The position numbers and the translations under genes are program-made. Of a DNA stretch of 64,000 bases, positions 44,111 through 53,134 are shown in pieces. The notes beneath the pieces are model-generated. The model was not told where the DNA came from and searched no databases. It saw nothing but the letters and a program-made list of their open reading frames with translations. Position 1 is the stretch's first letter. Every line of letters begins with the position of its first letter. Source of the stretch: Verrucomicrobiota bacterium (GTDB lineage Bacteria > Verrucomicrobiota > Verrucomicrobiia > Limisphaerales > J093); contig JAOSKK010000038.1 in NCBI GenBank assembly GCA_027493615.1, positions 1-64,000 of the forward strand, read 5' to 3'.

Positions 44111-45592
44111 CGGGCTTCTCCTGCGTCGGGGGGACCGACTTGATGCCGAACATCTGCATGACCGACTCGATCGGGATGCCGTGCTCGGCGGCCACCCCAT
44201 GGGCCCGGTCCAGGATGTAATCGAGCTCCTCGAACACCTGGTCGGTCTCCCGCTGCCACATCTTGCCGCGCGCTCCGTAGTGATCGCGGCGGCTCATCAA
44301 ACCGAAGGCCACGTCCTCCCGTTCCTGGGCCATCTCGCGCCCCACGTCGATCGTCAGCCGGGCCGGGGCGATGAAGTCGCACCGTTCCCAGCCCGGGATC
44401 GCCGGCAACCGGCCGCTCGCCAGCCCGCTGGCCATCACCCGCAGCCAGGCATCACGCCCGAGCCGGGCCATGACCGCTTTGCGTTTGTCGAACCGCTTCT
44501 GGGCTTTGCCGTTGACCGCCCGCTGGTTGGGACCAGTCAACTTCTCATCGAGGTAGAACGCCGGCGGCAACCCCAGCCCGGCGACGAATGAGCCGGCCAG
44601 GAACTGGATCACCTCGATGTTGTTGCCCGGGGCCGCCGGGGTGGTCACCTGCTTGAGTTCGAGCCCTTCGTCCAGGACGGGGATGTCCCCGGCCAGGAGC
44701 TCGGCGACGGTGTAGCTGCGCGGGGTTTGGGTGGCTTCCTGCGGCGGCGGGATCTCGTTGGGCGCCTCTCCGGGGACAACCGCCGGGGTGCCCCACGGGT
44801 TTTCCGGGACGGGGATGCCCTGGATGACCGCGGTCAGGGTGGTCGAGAGCTTCGAGAGGACCTTCTGAAAGCCTTTGATGTCCTGCCCGTCCCGCATGTC
44901 ATTGGACCCGCGCCGGATCGGGCTTAAGCCCCGGGCCACGCTCATCCGGTCCCACTCGGCCAGGTGCGAGATCGTGTCCGCCGGCAGCAGGGTCTTCTGG
45001 TCCAGCCAATACCCGACGACCCGGCCGGCGGCGTCAAGCTGGAGGCCGTCCTCGATCCGCTCCTCGCGCGAGCTGCGCTTGTCGATGCGCCAGCAGTCGA
45101 GCAACTGCACCTGCGGGAGGCCGTCCAGATCGACCCAGTGCGCAAAGGACTCCCCGTCGGTGTCCACGCAGAAGGACGCCGCCCGCTGCAGCCCGTAGAA
45201 GTCCGAGCGCCCGTAGAAGTCGGCCCGGGCGGCCCAGTCATCGAACCACGAGTTGGCGGCCTCGTTCCACTGCCGATCCTGGGTCGCCGCCCGCGGGATC
45301 ATCGGGGTCGAGTAATTGGCGATCAGGTCGGTGGCGTAATAGACCATGCCCGAGTTGTCCCAGAGCCAGCGGGCGATCTGGGCCAGGCGCTGGCGGCTGT
45401 AATAGGCGAGTAGCCAACCGCCAATGGACGGCACCGGGGTCCGGTGGTCCACGACGTTGAGCGCCTCGAAGTAGTGGCGGTAGGGCTGGGCGGTCTCCCG
45501 GGACACGTGCGCCGCGGGCTGGGGCGGCGGGGGGTGGGCCCCGCGGGCCGGGGTCGATCCAGGCCGAGGAGGCTGCGAAGGGCGCGGATCAT
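44058..45592 (-). pseudogene. Portal protein (lambda family), one frameshift near the start
   Basis: ATG 45592 overlaps the previous stop (ATGA) and gives MIRALRSLLGLDRPRPAGP. A missing C in a run of six C at about 45535 moves the frame; the rest is open from SRETAQPYRHYFEALNVVDH. Motifs: LARLGRDAWLRVMASGL-type core, MSVARGLSPIRRGSNDMRDG, FYLDEKLTGPNQRAVNGKAQ and FVAGLGLPPAFYLDEK are those of HK97/lambda-type portals. It is a dodecameric DNA channel at one vertex. The expected length of about 511 aa matches the family. Confidence 0.85.
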
Positions 45593-45921
45593 AGGACGGC
45601 GCGATGGAACGTCGGATGGATCCGCGTGTACCGCGGGCCGTCCAGCGGCGGGTGCTCGGGATCGGGAAGGGTGTTCACCCATTCGAGGGCGCACTCGGCC
45701 ATCACGGCCAGCTCGGCGGGGGTGTAGGCCCGTTCAAAGGTGAACGTGACCGTGCCGCCCGCCTCGCTGGCTGTCAGGATGGTCTGGCCGTTGACCACGT
45801 TCGCGGTCCACTTGGACGTGAGCAGACCCTCCAACGCCCCGACCAGTGTCTGCTCGCCGGTGAGCTGGAGCTTCAGGGCCCGGACCAACATCCGAACCTC
45901 GACCCGTGGAGGCGCTGCCAT
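45589..45921 (-). CDS. Small head protein in the gpW position
   Basis: 110 aa: MAAPPRVEVRMLVRALKLQL, then GALEGLLTSKWTANVVNGQT, AGGTVTFTFERAYTPAELAV. It lies between terminase large subunit and portal, exactly where lambda gpW is, and is of comparable size, but clear gpW similarity is not visible. Overlaps portal by ATGA. Confidence 0.6.
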   Translation of the reverse strand: MAAPPRVEVRMLVRALKLQLTGEQTLVGALEGLLTSKWTANVVNGQTILTASEAGGTVTFTFERAYTPAELAVMAECALEWVNTLPDPEHPPLDGPRYTRIHPTFHRAVL

Positions 45922-45938
45922 CTACAAGAGCGGGCACG

Positions 45939-47738
45939 CTAAGCTCCGGCGGGACTGTCCGGCTGATCGGGGGCCGCCCCCTGCAGCGGGGTGTAGCGCA
46001 GGATGCCGCAGCCGATTGCCGCGACATGGATCATCAGTTCGCAGTCCAGGTAATGGTTGTCTCTCCCCTTGCGGACCCACACCGTCCGCTGCTGCCCCAG
46101 GGCGTCTTCCTTCACCTCGCGCACCTCGGCGGTCATCTGCCGCACGTAATCCCCGCCCACCTTCCGCGGCAGGGTCCACTGGCCGATCACCCCGTGCGTG
46201 AACATGGCCAGGTGATCTTTCACGCTCGGGTTGGACCACTGGAAGAGCGGCAGGAGCCGGCGCCGGTGCCGCCCCTTGGCCGCCCCGAGGCTCGGATCCA
46301 CCATCACCATCCGCCAGACCTGGCGCACCGGTTTGCGCAGGCGCGCGTCCATGAGCAGGAACCACTCGGCGTGATCGCCCTTCATCGCTTTCCAGCCCGT
46401 GGCCTGGCAGAACCGGTACACTTCCGAGGCCTTGAACCCGGAGTCGATCAGCGCCCGCTCCCGCGGCACGCCCAGCTTCACGCGGATCTCCTCGAGTTCG
46501 GCCGTCGTGTTGCACCGCCCGTAGGCCAGGAGCCGGCTCGCACCCCCCGCCCCGTAGGCTCGGCAGACCCAGAAGTAGTGTTCGCCCCCGCGCGCCTGCC
46601 GGTCGGCGGCCAGGAACCGGGCGGCCTCGATCGGCCAGGGATCGCCGAAGTCATACGCCTCCCGCCGGGCGAGCAGGTACTCGTCATCGTTGGTCAGCCA
46701 CCGGTCCAGGTCCCAGGGCTCGCCCAGGGTCTCGGTGACGAAGGTGAACATGGGCTCGATGTCCCCCGACCGCATCGCCTCGACGGCCGCCAGGAACTCC
46801 GCGACGATCGAGCGCCACGACACCCAGGGTGCAATCAGGGCGCTCCAGGTCAGCGAGACGCATTCGCGCGGCGCGTTCGGGTTCTGGGCCACGTACCGTC
46901 CCTGGCTGGCGATGTGCCGCCGGTTGACCGCGGTGTCCTGGAGGCCTTGCCCGCACCCGGCGCACTCGTAGCGAAGGGTCTCCGCCAGGGCGTCCAGCCG
47001 CCAGCGCCCGCCGGGCTTGGTCCGCTCGTTGGTGTCCCACTTCAACTGCTCGAACTTGAGCGGCTGAAGCTGGCCGCATTGGGGGCACTCGAAGTGCCAG
47101 AGCTGCTGGTTGCCTTCCGCGTAGACCCGGTCCATGGCGTCGCCCTTGGTCCCGGGGGTCGAGAGCAGGAAACGGCGCGAGTTCCAGTAGGCCCGGGTCC
47201 GCTTGAGCACCATCTCCAGGCGCCCGGGCGCGTAGTTGCGCACCTCATCGCAGAAGAGCCACCGGATCGGCTTGGACTGAAGCCGCTTCTTGGACCCGCT
47301 CCAGGCGTGGTAGAGCACCATGCCCACGAACGCCGTCCGCCCGGCGTCGTGCGCGAGCACCGCGCGCCGCACCGGCGGGCACAGGTCGAAGGTCGGCTCG
47401 AGCCGGTCCCGCGCGAACTCGATCATCTCCTGCCGGGTCGAGGTCACCCACATGGCGTGGCCCGGATCCTCGGCGATCACCCAGCACAGGCAGGCCAGCG
47501 CCGTCTGGCTCTTGGCCGTCTGCGCGGCGCACTGCACCACCAGGTTGCGGACGTCGTTGTCGGCGAAGGCCTCCATCACGGCCCGCACCCAGGGCGAATG
47601 CGCCGCGCGCCACCGCCCGGGAAAGGGCGAGGACTCATCGACGGTCAGGTGCTCCTCGCACCACGCCCAGGGCGGCCGGCGGTCGGCGGGCTTGCAGGCC
47701 GCACAGAACCCTTCAATCAGCGGATGGATCTGGTGCAT
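45939..47738 (-). CDS. Terminase large subunit (GpA family)
   Basis: 599 aa from ATG 47738: MHQIHPLIEGFCAACKPADR. ATPase: VQCAAQTAKSQTALACLCWV (Walker A region) and IRWLFCDEVRNYAPG (Walker B). A zinc-ribbon-like pair is HFECPQCGQLQPL and ECAGCGQG. Nuclease half: RALIDSGFKASEVYRFCQAT and a C-terminal GRDNHYLDCELMIHVAAIGC. It packages DNA and cuts concatemers; the GpA family generally uses cos ends. The start overlaps the small subunit by 26 bases. Confidence 0.92.
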   Translation of the reverse strand: MHQIHPLIEGFCAACKPADRRPPWAWCEEHLTVDESSPFPGRWRAAHSPWVRAVMEAFADNDVRNLVVQCAAQTAKSQTALACLCWVIAEDPGHAMWVTSTRQEMIEFARDRLEPTFDLCPPVRRAVLAHDAGRTAFVGMVLYHAWSGSKKRLQSKPIRWLFCDEVRNYAPGRLEMVLKRTRAYWNSRRFLLSTPGTKGDAMDRVYAEGNQQLWHFECPQCGQLQPLKFEQLKWDTNERTKPGGRWRLDALAETLRYECAGCGQGLQDTAVNRRHIASQGRYVAQNPNAPRECVSLTWSALIAPWVSWRSIVAEFLAAVEAMRSGDIEPMFTFVTETLGEPWDLDRWLTNDDEYLLARREAYDFGDPWPIEAARFLAADRQARGGEHYFWVCRAYGAGGASRLLAYGRCNTTAELEEIRVKLGVPRERALIDSGFKASEVYRFCQATGWKAMKGDHAEWFLLMDARLRKPVRQVWRMVMVDPSLGAAKGRHRRRLLPLFQWSNPSVKDHLAMFTHGVIGQWTLPRKVGGDYVRQMTAEVREVKEDALGQQRTVWVRKGRDNHYLDCELMIHVAAIGCGILRYTPLQGAAPDQPDSPAGA

Positions 47739-48366
47739 CGTCAGCCGGCCCGGCCTGCCAGGTCCCCAGGCGCTGGTCCAGCAGGTGCAACTGGCGCAGG
47801 GTCTCATCCTCCGCCTCCTTGAGCCGGTCCTCGATCTCGCGCGCCCCCAACCCCACCAGCGAGGAGGCCAGCCGGTGGACGGTGAGCGTCTTGCGGATGG
47901 CCGCCCCCAGTTCGGCCCCCAACTGCCGCACCGACTCGACCGTGACCAGCTCGCCCCGTTGCCGCGCGAGCTCAAGCTCCGCCATCGCCACCTTCACGGC
48001 CATGAGCTTGGAGCGCAGGTGCGGCTCGAGTTCGTCCAGCTCGTCCTCGTCCACCCCGCCGAACTGCGCCAGGTACGTGCGCCAGGCCCCCACGTCATAG
48101 CGGCCGTCGGGCTTTCGACCGGGGTTGCCCTCCCGCTTAAGGTGCCGCTGAACCGTGCGCCGGTCGCAGCCCAGCGCCTGGGCCAGCTCGACGATCGTGC
48201 GCACGTGACTCGCCCCGGCCAGGTCCTTCCCGGCCAGGTACGCGGTGACCAGCGCCCGTTGACTCGCGGTCAGGGGACTGCCCACCGCCGTGCGCTTGAC
48301 GATGTTCGCCAGGTCCCGGCGCAGCAGCATCTCCGCTTCCTGCGGAGCGAGCCCGATCTGCTCCAT
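47713..48366 (-). CDS. Terminase small subunit (Nu1-like DNA-packaging protein)
   Basis: 217 aa: MEQIGLAPQEAEMLLRRDLA. A helix-turn-helix is at TIVELAQALGCDRRTVQRHL followed by KREGNPGRKPDGRYDVGAW, the winged DNA-binding pattern of Nu1 family proteins. A long helical domain follows (SKLMAVKVAMAELELARQRG) and a dimer/large-subunit contact region (KEAEDETLRQLHLLDQRLGT). It recognises the packaging site. Overlaps terL. Confidence 0.82.
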   Translation of the reverse strand: MEQIGLAPQEAEMLLRRDLANIVKRTAVGSPLTASQRALVTAYLAGKDLAGASHVRTIVELAQALGCDRRTVQRHLKREGNPGRKPDGRYDVGAWRTYLAQFGGVDEDELDELEPHLRSKLMAVKVAMAELELARQRGELVTVESVRQLGAELGAAIRKTLTVHRLASSLVGLGAREIEDRLKEAEDETLRQLHLLDQRLGTWQAGPADDAPDPSAD

Positions 48367-48695
48367 ACCATAGGGGGACGGTGAAGTCCGGAGGAGACCA
48401 ACCGGGGAAGGGCCGGGAGAGCGTTAGGAAGCCCGGGAAGGCCGGCGGGCCGGCGCCGGGGGTGGGTGGGGGTCTTGGGGGAACGCGAACGCCTGGGAGG
48501 CTCACCCAGATCTGCGGCGAACCGGTCCAGGAGCAGCCGCTGGAGGGTCGAGGCGGGCCGGGTCCGGCTGATCTCCCAGTTCTGCAGGGTCCGCACCGGG
48601 CAGCCGAGCACTTCCGCGGCTTGCGACTGCGAGAGGTCCATCGCCGCCCGCCACGCCTTGATCGCCCGCTCGAAGCTCCGGTCCACACCCGCCAT
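48270..48695 (-). CDS. XRE-family helix-turn-helix regulator
   Basis: Begins MAGVDRSFERAIKAWRAAMD. The HTH is LSQSQAAEVLGCPVRTLQNW followed by EISRTRPASTLQRLLLDRF, a compact XRE/Cro-like fold of the kind that acts as an antitoxin or repressor. The C-terminal half after DLGEPPRR is Pro/Arg-rich and overlaps the terminase small subunit, so the natural stop was probably lost to an indel near 48480. Just upstream of the terminase genes, so it may control late genes. Confidence 0.7.
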   Translation of the reverse strand: MAGVDRSFERAIKAWRAAMDLSQSQAAEVLGCPVRTLQNWEISRTRPASTLQRLLLDRFAADLGEPPRRSRSPKTPTHPRRRPAGLPGLPNALPALPRLVSSGLHRPPMVWSRSGSLRRKRRCCCAGTWRTSSSARRWAVP

Positions 48696-48763
48696 ACGCG
48701 AACAGAGTAGGCGGGCGCTGACCCCTGTCAACGCCCGCACCCAGGGGGCAGTGGGTCCCTCCT

Positions 48764-49305
48764 TCAGTACCCGGCGGCCTCGGCGGTGAAGTCCCCGCTG
48801 TCGTACCACACCCCCCCCCCCCCCCGGGGGGGGGGAACGTCCCCCCGGGGGGGATCCCCACCAGGCCGGGCCCCTCGGCCACCGGGGCCCGAGCCGCGAG
48901 CTCGCACACCCAGGCCAGGTAGCTCTCCTCGGTCTGGAGGCGCCCGTCGCAATCGGTCCCGTCCGAGCTGTAGACCCCCACCACCGAGGTCCCGTCGTAT
49001 TCCCACGCCTCGGCCCGCACACTCCACCCTTCCTCATCCCGGCCGCCCTGCACGTGCCGCAGGGTCTGCTCGGGCCGCAGCGTCAGTTTCACCCAGCCGT
49101 CGTTGACGTACTCCCAGAACCGGGCGTTGACGCGCCGCACCCGACCCCCGACCGCCACCGCCACCATCGCGCCCAGCTCGCGGGCCACCCCCGGCCGCAT
49201 GACCACCAGCGCCCCGCCCTCCGCCCGGACCACCGCCTGCGGGCCCTCGGTCCGTGACATCGAGCGGGCCAGCTCCATCGCTTCCTGCATCGTCTTGAGT
49301 TCCAT
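48764..49305 (-). pseudogene. Hypothetical phage protein, broken by a poly-C/G island
   Basis: ATG 49305 has a GAAAGG ribosome-binding site 8 bases upstream. MELKTMQEAMELARSMSRTE, then VRRVNARFWEYVNDGWVKLT, WEYDGTSVVGVYSSDGTDCD and TEESYLAWVCELAARAPVAE. The island at 48810-48850 destroys the frame; the end WYDSGDFTAEAAGY resumes in another. The family was not recognised. Confidence 0.6.
48810..48852. other. Poly-C/poly-G island, probably unreliable sequence
   Basis: A run of about 17 C, then about 11 G, then C and G runs again, within an otherwise normal gene. It resembles a self-complementary artefact. Confidence 0.65.
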
Positions 49306-49390
49306 GGCTTGACCTTTCTTTGACTCTCCTTGGTTCATCTCGAGGTGCCCCCGGGAGGCAGCAGGGCCGCTGGTCCCGGGATAGGTGAGG

Positions 49391-49422
49391 GGCCCGGGGA
49401 GCTCCGAAGCCCCGGGCCCCGT
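49391..49422 (-). terminator. Strong GC hairpin after the HExxH gene
   Basis: The minus strand reads GGGGCCCGGGG, loop region CTTCGGAGCT, CCCCGGGCCCC, starting 6 bases after the stop at 49428. No T-run follows, so it may attenuate rather than fully terminate transcription. Confidence 0.55.
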
Positions 49423-49427
49423 TTGGC

Positions 49428-50049
49428 TCACACGTTCTCCCCCACGTCGTCCGGGCACTCGGCCGGGCGCCGGCGCCGGGGTCGCTTCCAGGTCGATGGC
49501 CCGGGCGTCGTTGACCGCGTCACTGCTTTCCGGAGGTTCCATTCCCGGCACCTCCCCGGGCACGAGCATCGCCGTCTCCGGTCGCAGGATGAAGTTGCCC
49601 CGCCGCACCATCCGCGCCGCCGAGCGCCGGAAGATCCGCTGGTAGAGGTTGACCGACCACTCGAAGGCCCGCGCCTCGCTCGGCCCGAAGAGGACATGCG
49701 CCCACTCGTGCAGGAAGGTCACCACCGAGAGCTTGCCTACCAGCCCGATCTGGGTCCGGTCCCCGCCGCCCACCCGTTGCCCACCGGCGTCTCGGGCTCG
49801 TCCACGTCAAAGTGGAGTTCGACTGCCCGCTCGTAGATCCGGCACAAGGCCGCGTGGAGGGTCTGAAACTTCCCCTTCCGTTCCTGGACCGTCCCGCGCC
49901 AGGGCCGGCTGTGCCGGAACTCGCGCAGGGCGGCGAGCACCTCCGGCTTGTACCGGGGCCGCTCCGGGGTGGCCGGGGCCGGGGTGACTGGTTGGCTGAC
50001 TTTGGCTGACTGTGCTGACTTCACTGACTGGGTTCTGGATCTCTGGCAT
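49428..50049 (-). pseudogene. HExxH-motif protein (putative zinc metallopeptidase), frameshifted
   Basis: ATG 50049 has a good ribosome-binding site (AAAGGA) and starts MPEIQNPVSEVSTVSQSQ. The frame shifts within the first 30 codons and again at CGGGTGGG near 49755. The core reads RYKPEVLAALREFRHSRPWR, GKFQTLHAALCRIYERAVEL, then GKLSVVTFLHEWAHVLFGPS and EARAFEWSVNLYQRIFRRSA. HEWAH with a downstream EARAFEW is a zinc-peptidase-like pattern (HExxH plus a glutamate helix). C-terminal LEATPAPAP then AECPDDVGENV in a third frame. It could mature or process a peptide made by the adjacent amidoligase pair, or be structural; inference. Confidence 0.6.
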
Positions 50050-50079
50050 ACTGTGTTCCTTTCTCGCTGACTGAGGGGT

Positions 50080-50839
50080 TTACCGTGGTTTGCTCACCGG
50101 TTTGGGAAGGGGCGAGCGATAGAAGTCCTTCGCCGTCTGGTGGCGCTCATAGAGCCAGTCCAGCTCGGCCTCGAGTTTGGTGATGTGGCGGGCGGGCCGC
50201 TCGGGGGTGGGCTTGGCCTTCGGGCTCTTCGCCTTGGCCGGGGGCTCGTACCGCCACACGGGGGCGCCTCCGCGGCAGGGGCTTCCAGTTGAGGTTCGAG
50301 AACCGGATGCCCTCGGCCTCGTGCCACTGGCCGAAGGTCTCGGTCCCCCGGGCCGCGAACCACACCCAGCGCGAGGGACTCGCGACCTGCCCGAAGAACT
50401 CCGCCCGCTCCGCCGCCGTGGTCCCGTGCGCGAGCAGGGCCGCCGCCCGGGTGTCGGACCATTCCCCGCCCGGGATCGCGAGCCCCGCCTTCCCGGCCCG
50501 CTCCAGCGCCTCCTGCCAGCCCAGCCAGGTGCCGTTCTGGAAGAGGACGGTGCGGGCCGAGCCGGCCGTGGCCAGCCCCGCCCGCGGCGACACCGGGAAG
50601 GGATGGCGCAGGGCGGGGGTCACGCCGCCGACGCTGGCGATGCGAAAGTGGATGACGATCTCGCCGGCCTTGCGCCGGGCGAGCAGCTCGATCTGGTCCA
50701 ACTTGTCGGTCTTGAACCAGTGGACCATGCCCGCCTCCCGCCACGCGATCCCCGCACCGTGCGGGTTACCCAGTTCGCAGAGTTCGAGGAGGCGCCGGCT
50801 GGGCCGGACCCTTGGGGGACAAATGAGGATTACGCACAT
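50080..50839 (-). pseudogene. Class II glutamine amidotransferase, one frameshift near the end
   Basis: Starts MCVILICPPRVRPSRRLLEL. Cys2 is the N-terminal nucleophile of Ntn amidotransferases once Met is removed; NPHGAGIAWREAGMVHWFKT, HFRIASVGGVTPALRHPFPV and LFQNGTWLGWQEALE are the GAT-II signature regions. It releases ammonia from glutamine for a partner ligase. An extra C in CCCCC near 50265 moves the frame; the natural end is WRYEPPAKAKSPKAK ... KLEAELDWLYERHQTAKDFY, stopping at 50080. It lies 28 bases downstream of the amidoligase gene. Confidence 0.82.
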
Positions 50840-50867
50840 GGCTTTGTCCTGGGTTTGCGGGTGGCGG

Positions 50868-51889
50868 TTAGGCGGCGGCCTGGGTCGGCGGGACCGGCTC
50901 AGGGTTGGTTGCGCCGGGGGCGGCGGAACCGCCGGGGGTGAAGAAGGGGGCCGGCCACTTCCGGTCGAAGGTGTGGGCGGCGTTGCTCACCACCTCCTTC
51001 ATGCTCGGGAACTTCTGGTGCATCACCCCGAAGAGCCCGTAGGCCGGTTCACTCGAAGTCCCGCTCACCGACCACCGCAGCAGGTGCCACATCCGCTCGA
51101 GGGCCTCGACCGCCGTCTTGGTCCGCAGCCGGGGAGCGTCCGGCTTCCAGGGGCAGACCCGCTTGACCGCCCGGCACTTGCTCACCAGCCCCAGCGCGGT
51201 GGCCACGTGGTGGAGGATCTTGTACTCGTTCAGGGTGGCCGCGAACGCGCGGAACTCGACGCAGGGGGCCGCGTTGAGGAGCTTCTGGAAGTTGACCATC
51301 CCCCGCCCCGTGGACCGCACCAGCTCGAGCACCCGTTCGCTCGGCGCTTTGGTCGCCTTGGCCAGGTTCTCGAAGGCCGGCTTGCTCAGCGGCAGGCAAT
51401 AGTGGTTGCGGTGCCGGTCGGTGCCCGTCTGGGCGAAGATCGGCCAGGCGTTGTCGTGCGCGTTGCTCGCCAGGCGATAGGCGAACTCGAGCAAGCCCTT
51501 GGGGTCGTTCGTCAGCCAGCCCAGGCCGACGGTGACGTGGAGTCCGCAGCTCGGGTTGACCCGGCCGCCGATGGCCACGATGAACCGGACCATGTCGATC
51601 AACGCCCGAATGCCCGCGTCGCCCTTGAGCCGGGGGCTGACGAACTCACACGCCTGATAGCCGCGGGGGATGTTGATGCTGCCGTCCCGGTCGGCCCGCC
51701 AGAGCTCGCCGTTGAAGGTGGGGGCCTGGAGGACTTCGCCCTCGGGGTGCGACCCACGGTCACCGGGTTGCCCCGGTGATAGCTCCCCCACTTGAAGGCC
51801 ACTGCTCTGGGAATGACGGTCTCGATCTCGACCCCGAACTCGAGGTGGGCCGCCGTCTCATCTGGTGCTGCTAGCTTCCTTGGTTGCAT
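50868..51889 (-). pseudogene. Amidoligase (glutamine-synthetase-like, PF12224 type), one frameshift
   Basis: ATG 51889 follows a near-perfect ribosome-binding site (AAGGAG). Start MQPRKLAAPDETAAHLEFGV; the EFGVEIE motif is the first metal/ATP-binding strand of the family. After a missing G near 51755 the main frame carries HPEGEVLQAPTFNGELWRAD, YQACEFVSPRLKGDAGIRAL, GGRVNPSCGLHVTVGLGWLT, FEFRAFAATL-type (VEFRAFAATLNEYKILHHVA) and RHRNHYCLPLSK. The CGLHV(T/H) and EFRAF motifs are typical. These enzymes form ATP-dependent amide bonds, often with an amidotransferase partner, which is the next gene. It has its own promoter at 51938-51965. Confidence 0.82.
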
Positions 51890-51937
51890 CTGTTACTCCT
51901 TCTTGTTCTGCAGCTTAGGTTGTGCTGCTGGATAAGG

Positions 51938-51965
51938 GATATACGCTGGCCGCGTAGGGTGACAA
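51938..51965 (-). promoter_or_regulatory. Promoter with operator upstream of the amidoligase gene
   Basis: On the minus strand TTGTCA (51965-51960), 16-base spacer, TATATC (51943-51938). The spacer holds the inverted repeat TACGCGGCCAGCGTA (51956-51942), overlapping the -10 box, so a dimeric repressor or activator could bind. Nearly identical to 53335-53362. Confidence 0.75.
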
Positions 51966-51968
51966 TGG

Positions 51969-52004
51969 AAAAAACGTCCCCGGCTCATTTTGTGCCGGGG
52001 ACGT
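51969..52004 (-). terminator. Rho-independent terminator of the small-protein operon
   Basis: The minus strand reads AACGTCCCCGGC, loop ACAAAATGA, GCCGGGGACGTT, then TTTT. A 12-bp perfect stem and T-run. It is 63 bases after the stop at 52067 and directly abuts the next promoter. Confidence 0.85.
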
Positions 52005-52066
52005 TGAAGGAAGGCAGGTTAAGCGAACTCTCTTAGGCTTGGGAGAGACTCTCCCGGCATCCCTGA

Positions 52067-52756
52067 CTACTGCCTCAGATCAGGGAGAGCTGCTGGGGCT
52101 GGCCCAGCGCCGGGCCGGGAGCCGGCAAGGGAGGCTTCCGCGTGCACCTGCCGCCGGATCTCCTCCCACCCGTCCCGGAGTACGAGCTTGCCCAGCTCAT
52201 CATGCTGGCGGTAGTGCCCCGAGAGGAGCGTCACCAGCGTGCGGCGCTCCCGGCCCTCCGGCGTGTGCGCATCCAGGAAGACGGGGAGCATTCCGCGCCA
52301 CTGGGCTTCATCGACCGTGCGCTGCGGCTGGGGCGGTTGCGGGAGCATGGCCAGCCAGGTCCAGAAGCAGTTCAGGGAGCGTGGCGGCAGCCAGAGCTTG
52401 TAGCGCTTGGCCTCCCGGTAGAGCCGGCCCTGTTCGCTGCGTGCCCCGCGCACCGCGTGGTACTCGAGCCCGCAGAACTGCGGCGTCATCCCGCGGCCGT
52501 GGTGGGTTTCCCGCCGGCACAGCGCGGCGTAGTCCCGGCGGGCGATCTCGGCCAGCGCCCGGGTGAGCTCGCGCGGGGGCGGGAACACGTCCTCGAAGAG
52601 ACCACAGATCAGGAGCGGCTTCATGCCCGAGGCGGTCAAGGCCCGCTCGGCGCGCGCGAGGCCAGCCGGCCACCCCAGGCGCAGGGACTTCACCGCCACC
52701 GATTTCCAGGCCGCCTCCGACCAGCCTTCGGTGTCGCGCTTTTCCATCGTGTTCAT
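52067..52756 (-). CDS. Hypothetical phage protein
   Basis: 229 aa from ATG 52756 (ribosome-binding site AAAGGAT): MNTMEKRDTEGWSEAAWKSV. Mostly helical: AVKSLRLGWPAGLARAERAL, LICGLFEDVFPPPRELTRAL, AEIARRDYAALCRRETHHGR. The helical arrangement (KSLRLGW...ICGLFEDVFP) faintly resembles the C-terminal clamp region of MgsA/RarA-like AAA proteins, but no ATPase domain is present. A longer upstream reading covers the neighbouring small gene and was rejected. Last gene of a four-gene operon. Confidence 0.65.
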   Translation of the reverse strand: MNTMEKRDTEGWSEAAWKSVAVKSLRLGWPAGLARAERALTASGMKPLLICGLFEDVFPPPRELTRALAEIARRDYAALCRRETHHGRGMTPQFCGLEYHAVRGARSEQGRLYREAKRYKLWLPPRSLNCFWTWLAMLPQPPQPQRTVDEAQWRGMLPVFLDAHTPEGRERRTLVTLLSGHYRQHDELGKLVLRDGWEEIRRQVHAEASLAGSRPGAGPAPAALPDLRQ

Positions 52757-52932
52757 GGGATCCTTTCCCGTTGGGGGACTCGGTACTGCTTCGGGCACCG
52801 GGCCACGGCCTTGCACCGGGCCGGCAGTCCCCGCTTCCGCGCCGCTTCCTCGGCCTCCTGGCGGGAGGCTGCCCAGGCTGTGCCCAGGCAGATCCCGTCC
52901 ACGAGGATGTCGAAGGCTTGGTCCAGCTTCAT
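52753..52932 (-). CDS. Small hypothetical protein, paralogue of the upstream gene
   Basis: 59 aa: MKLDQAFDILVDGICLGTAW, then AASRQEAEEAARKRG and CKAVARCPKQYRVP. ATGA overlaps with both neighbours support it. It shares the pattern FDIL-DG---TAWA---EA---AR and C(R/K)AVAR with the 62-aa gene just upstream, so the two are tandem duplicates. Function is unknown; the size and charge fit a host-takeover or accessory factor. Confidence 0.7.
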   Translation of the reverse strand: MKLDQAFDILVDGICLGTAWAASRQEAEEAARKRGLPARCKAVARCPKQYRVPQRERIP

Positions 52933-53117
52933 GGCGCCTCCATCCGCGACGGCAACTCATCGTCCGCCGAGATCCGGGCCACGGCACGGCAGCGATGGAA
53001 GGCGGGGAGCTTGGCGCACCGCCGCGCGAGCTTCAGGGCCGCAGTCTCGTCTGTGGCCCAGACTGTCAGACTGGGCCGACCGTCCAGGAGGATGTCGAAC
53101 AATCGCGTCTGTTTCAT
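52929..53117 (-). CDS. Small hypothetical protein, paralogue of the downstream gene
   Basis: 62 aa: MKQTRLFDILLDGRPSLTVW, ATDETAALKLARRCAKLPAF, HRCRAVARISADDELPS. Same FDIL-DG and CRAVAR motifs as the 59-aa neighbour, which starts within its stop (ATGA). Confidence 0.7.
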   Translation of the reverse strand: MKQTRLFDILLDGRPSLTVWATDETAALKLARRCAKLPAFHRCRAVARISADDELPSRMEAP

Positions 53118-53134
53118 GAGTCGCGCCTTTCCGA

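Noticed and set aside
52067..52987. Longer start for the 229-aa gene
   Set aside because: The upstream part is Arg/Gly/Pro-rich antisense-like sequence that covers the coupled 59-aa gene; ATG 52756 has a ribosome-binding site.
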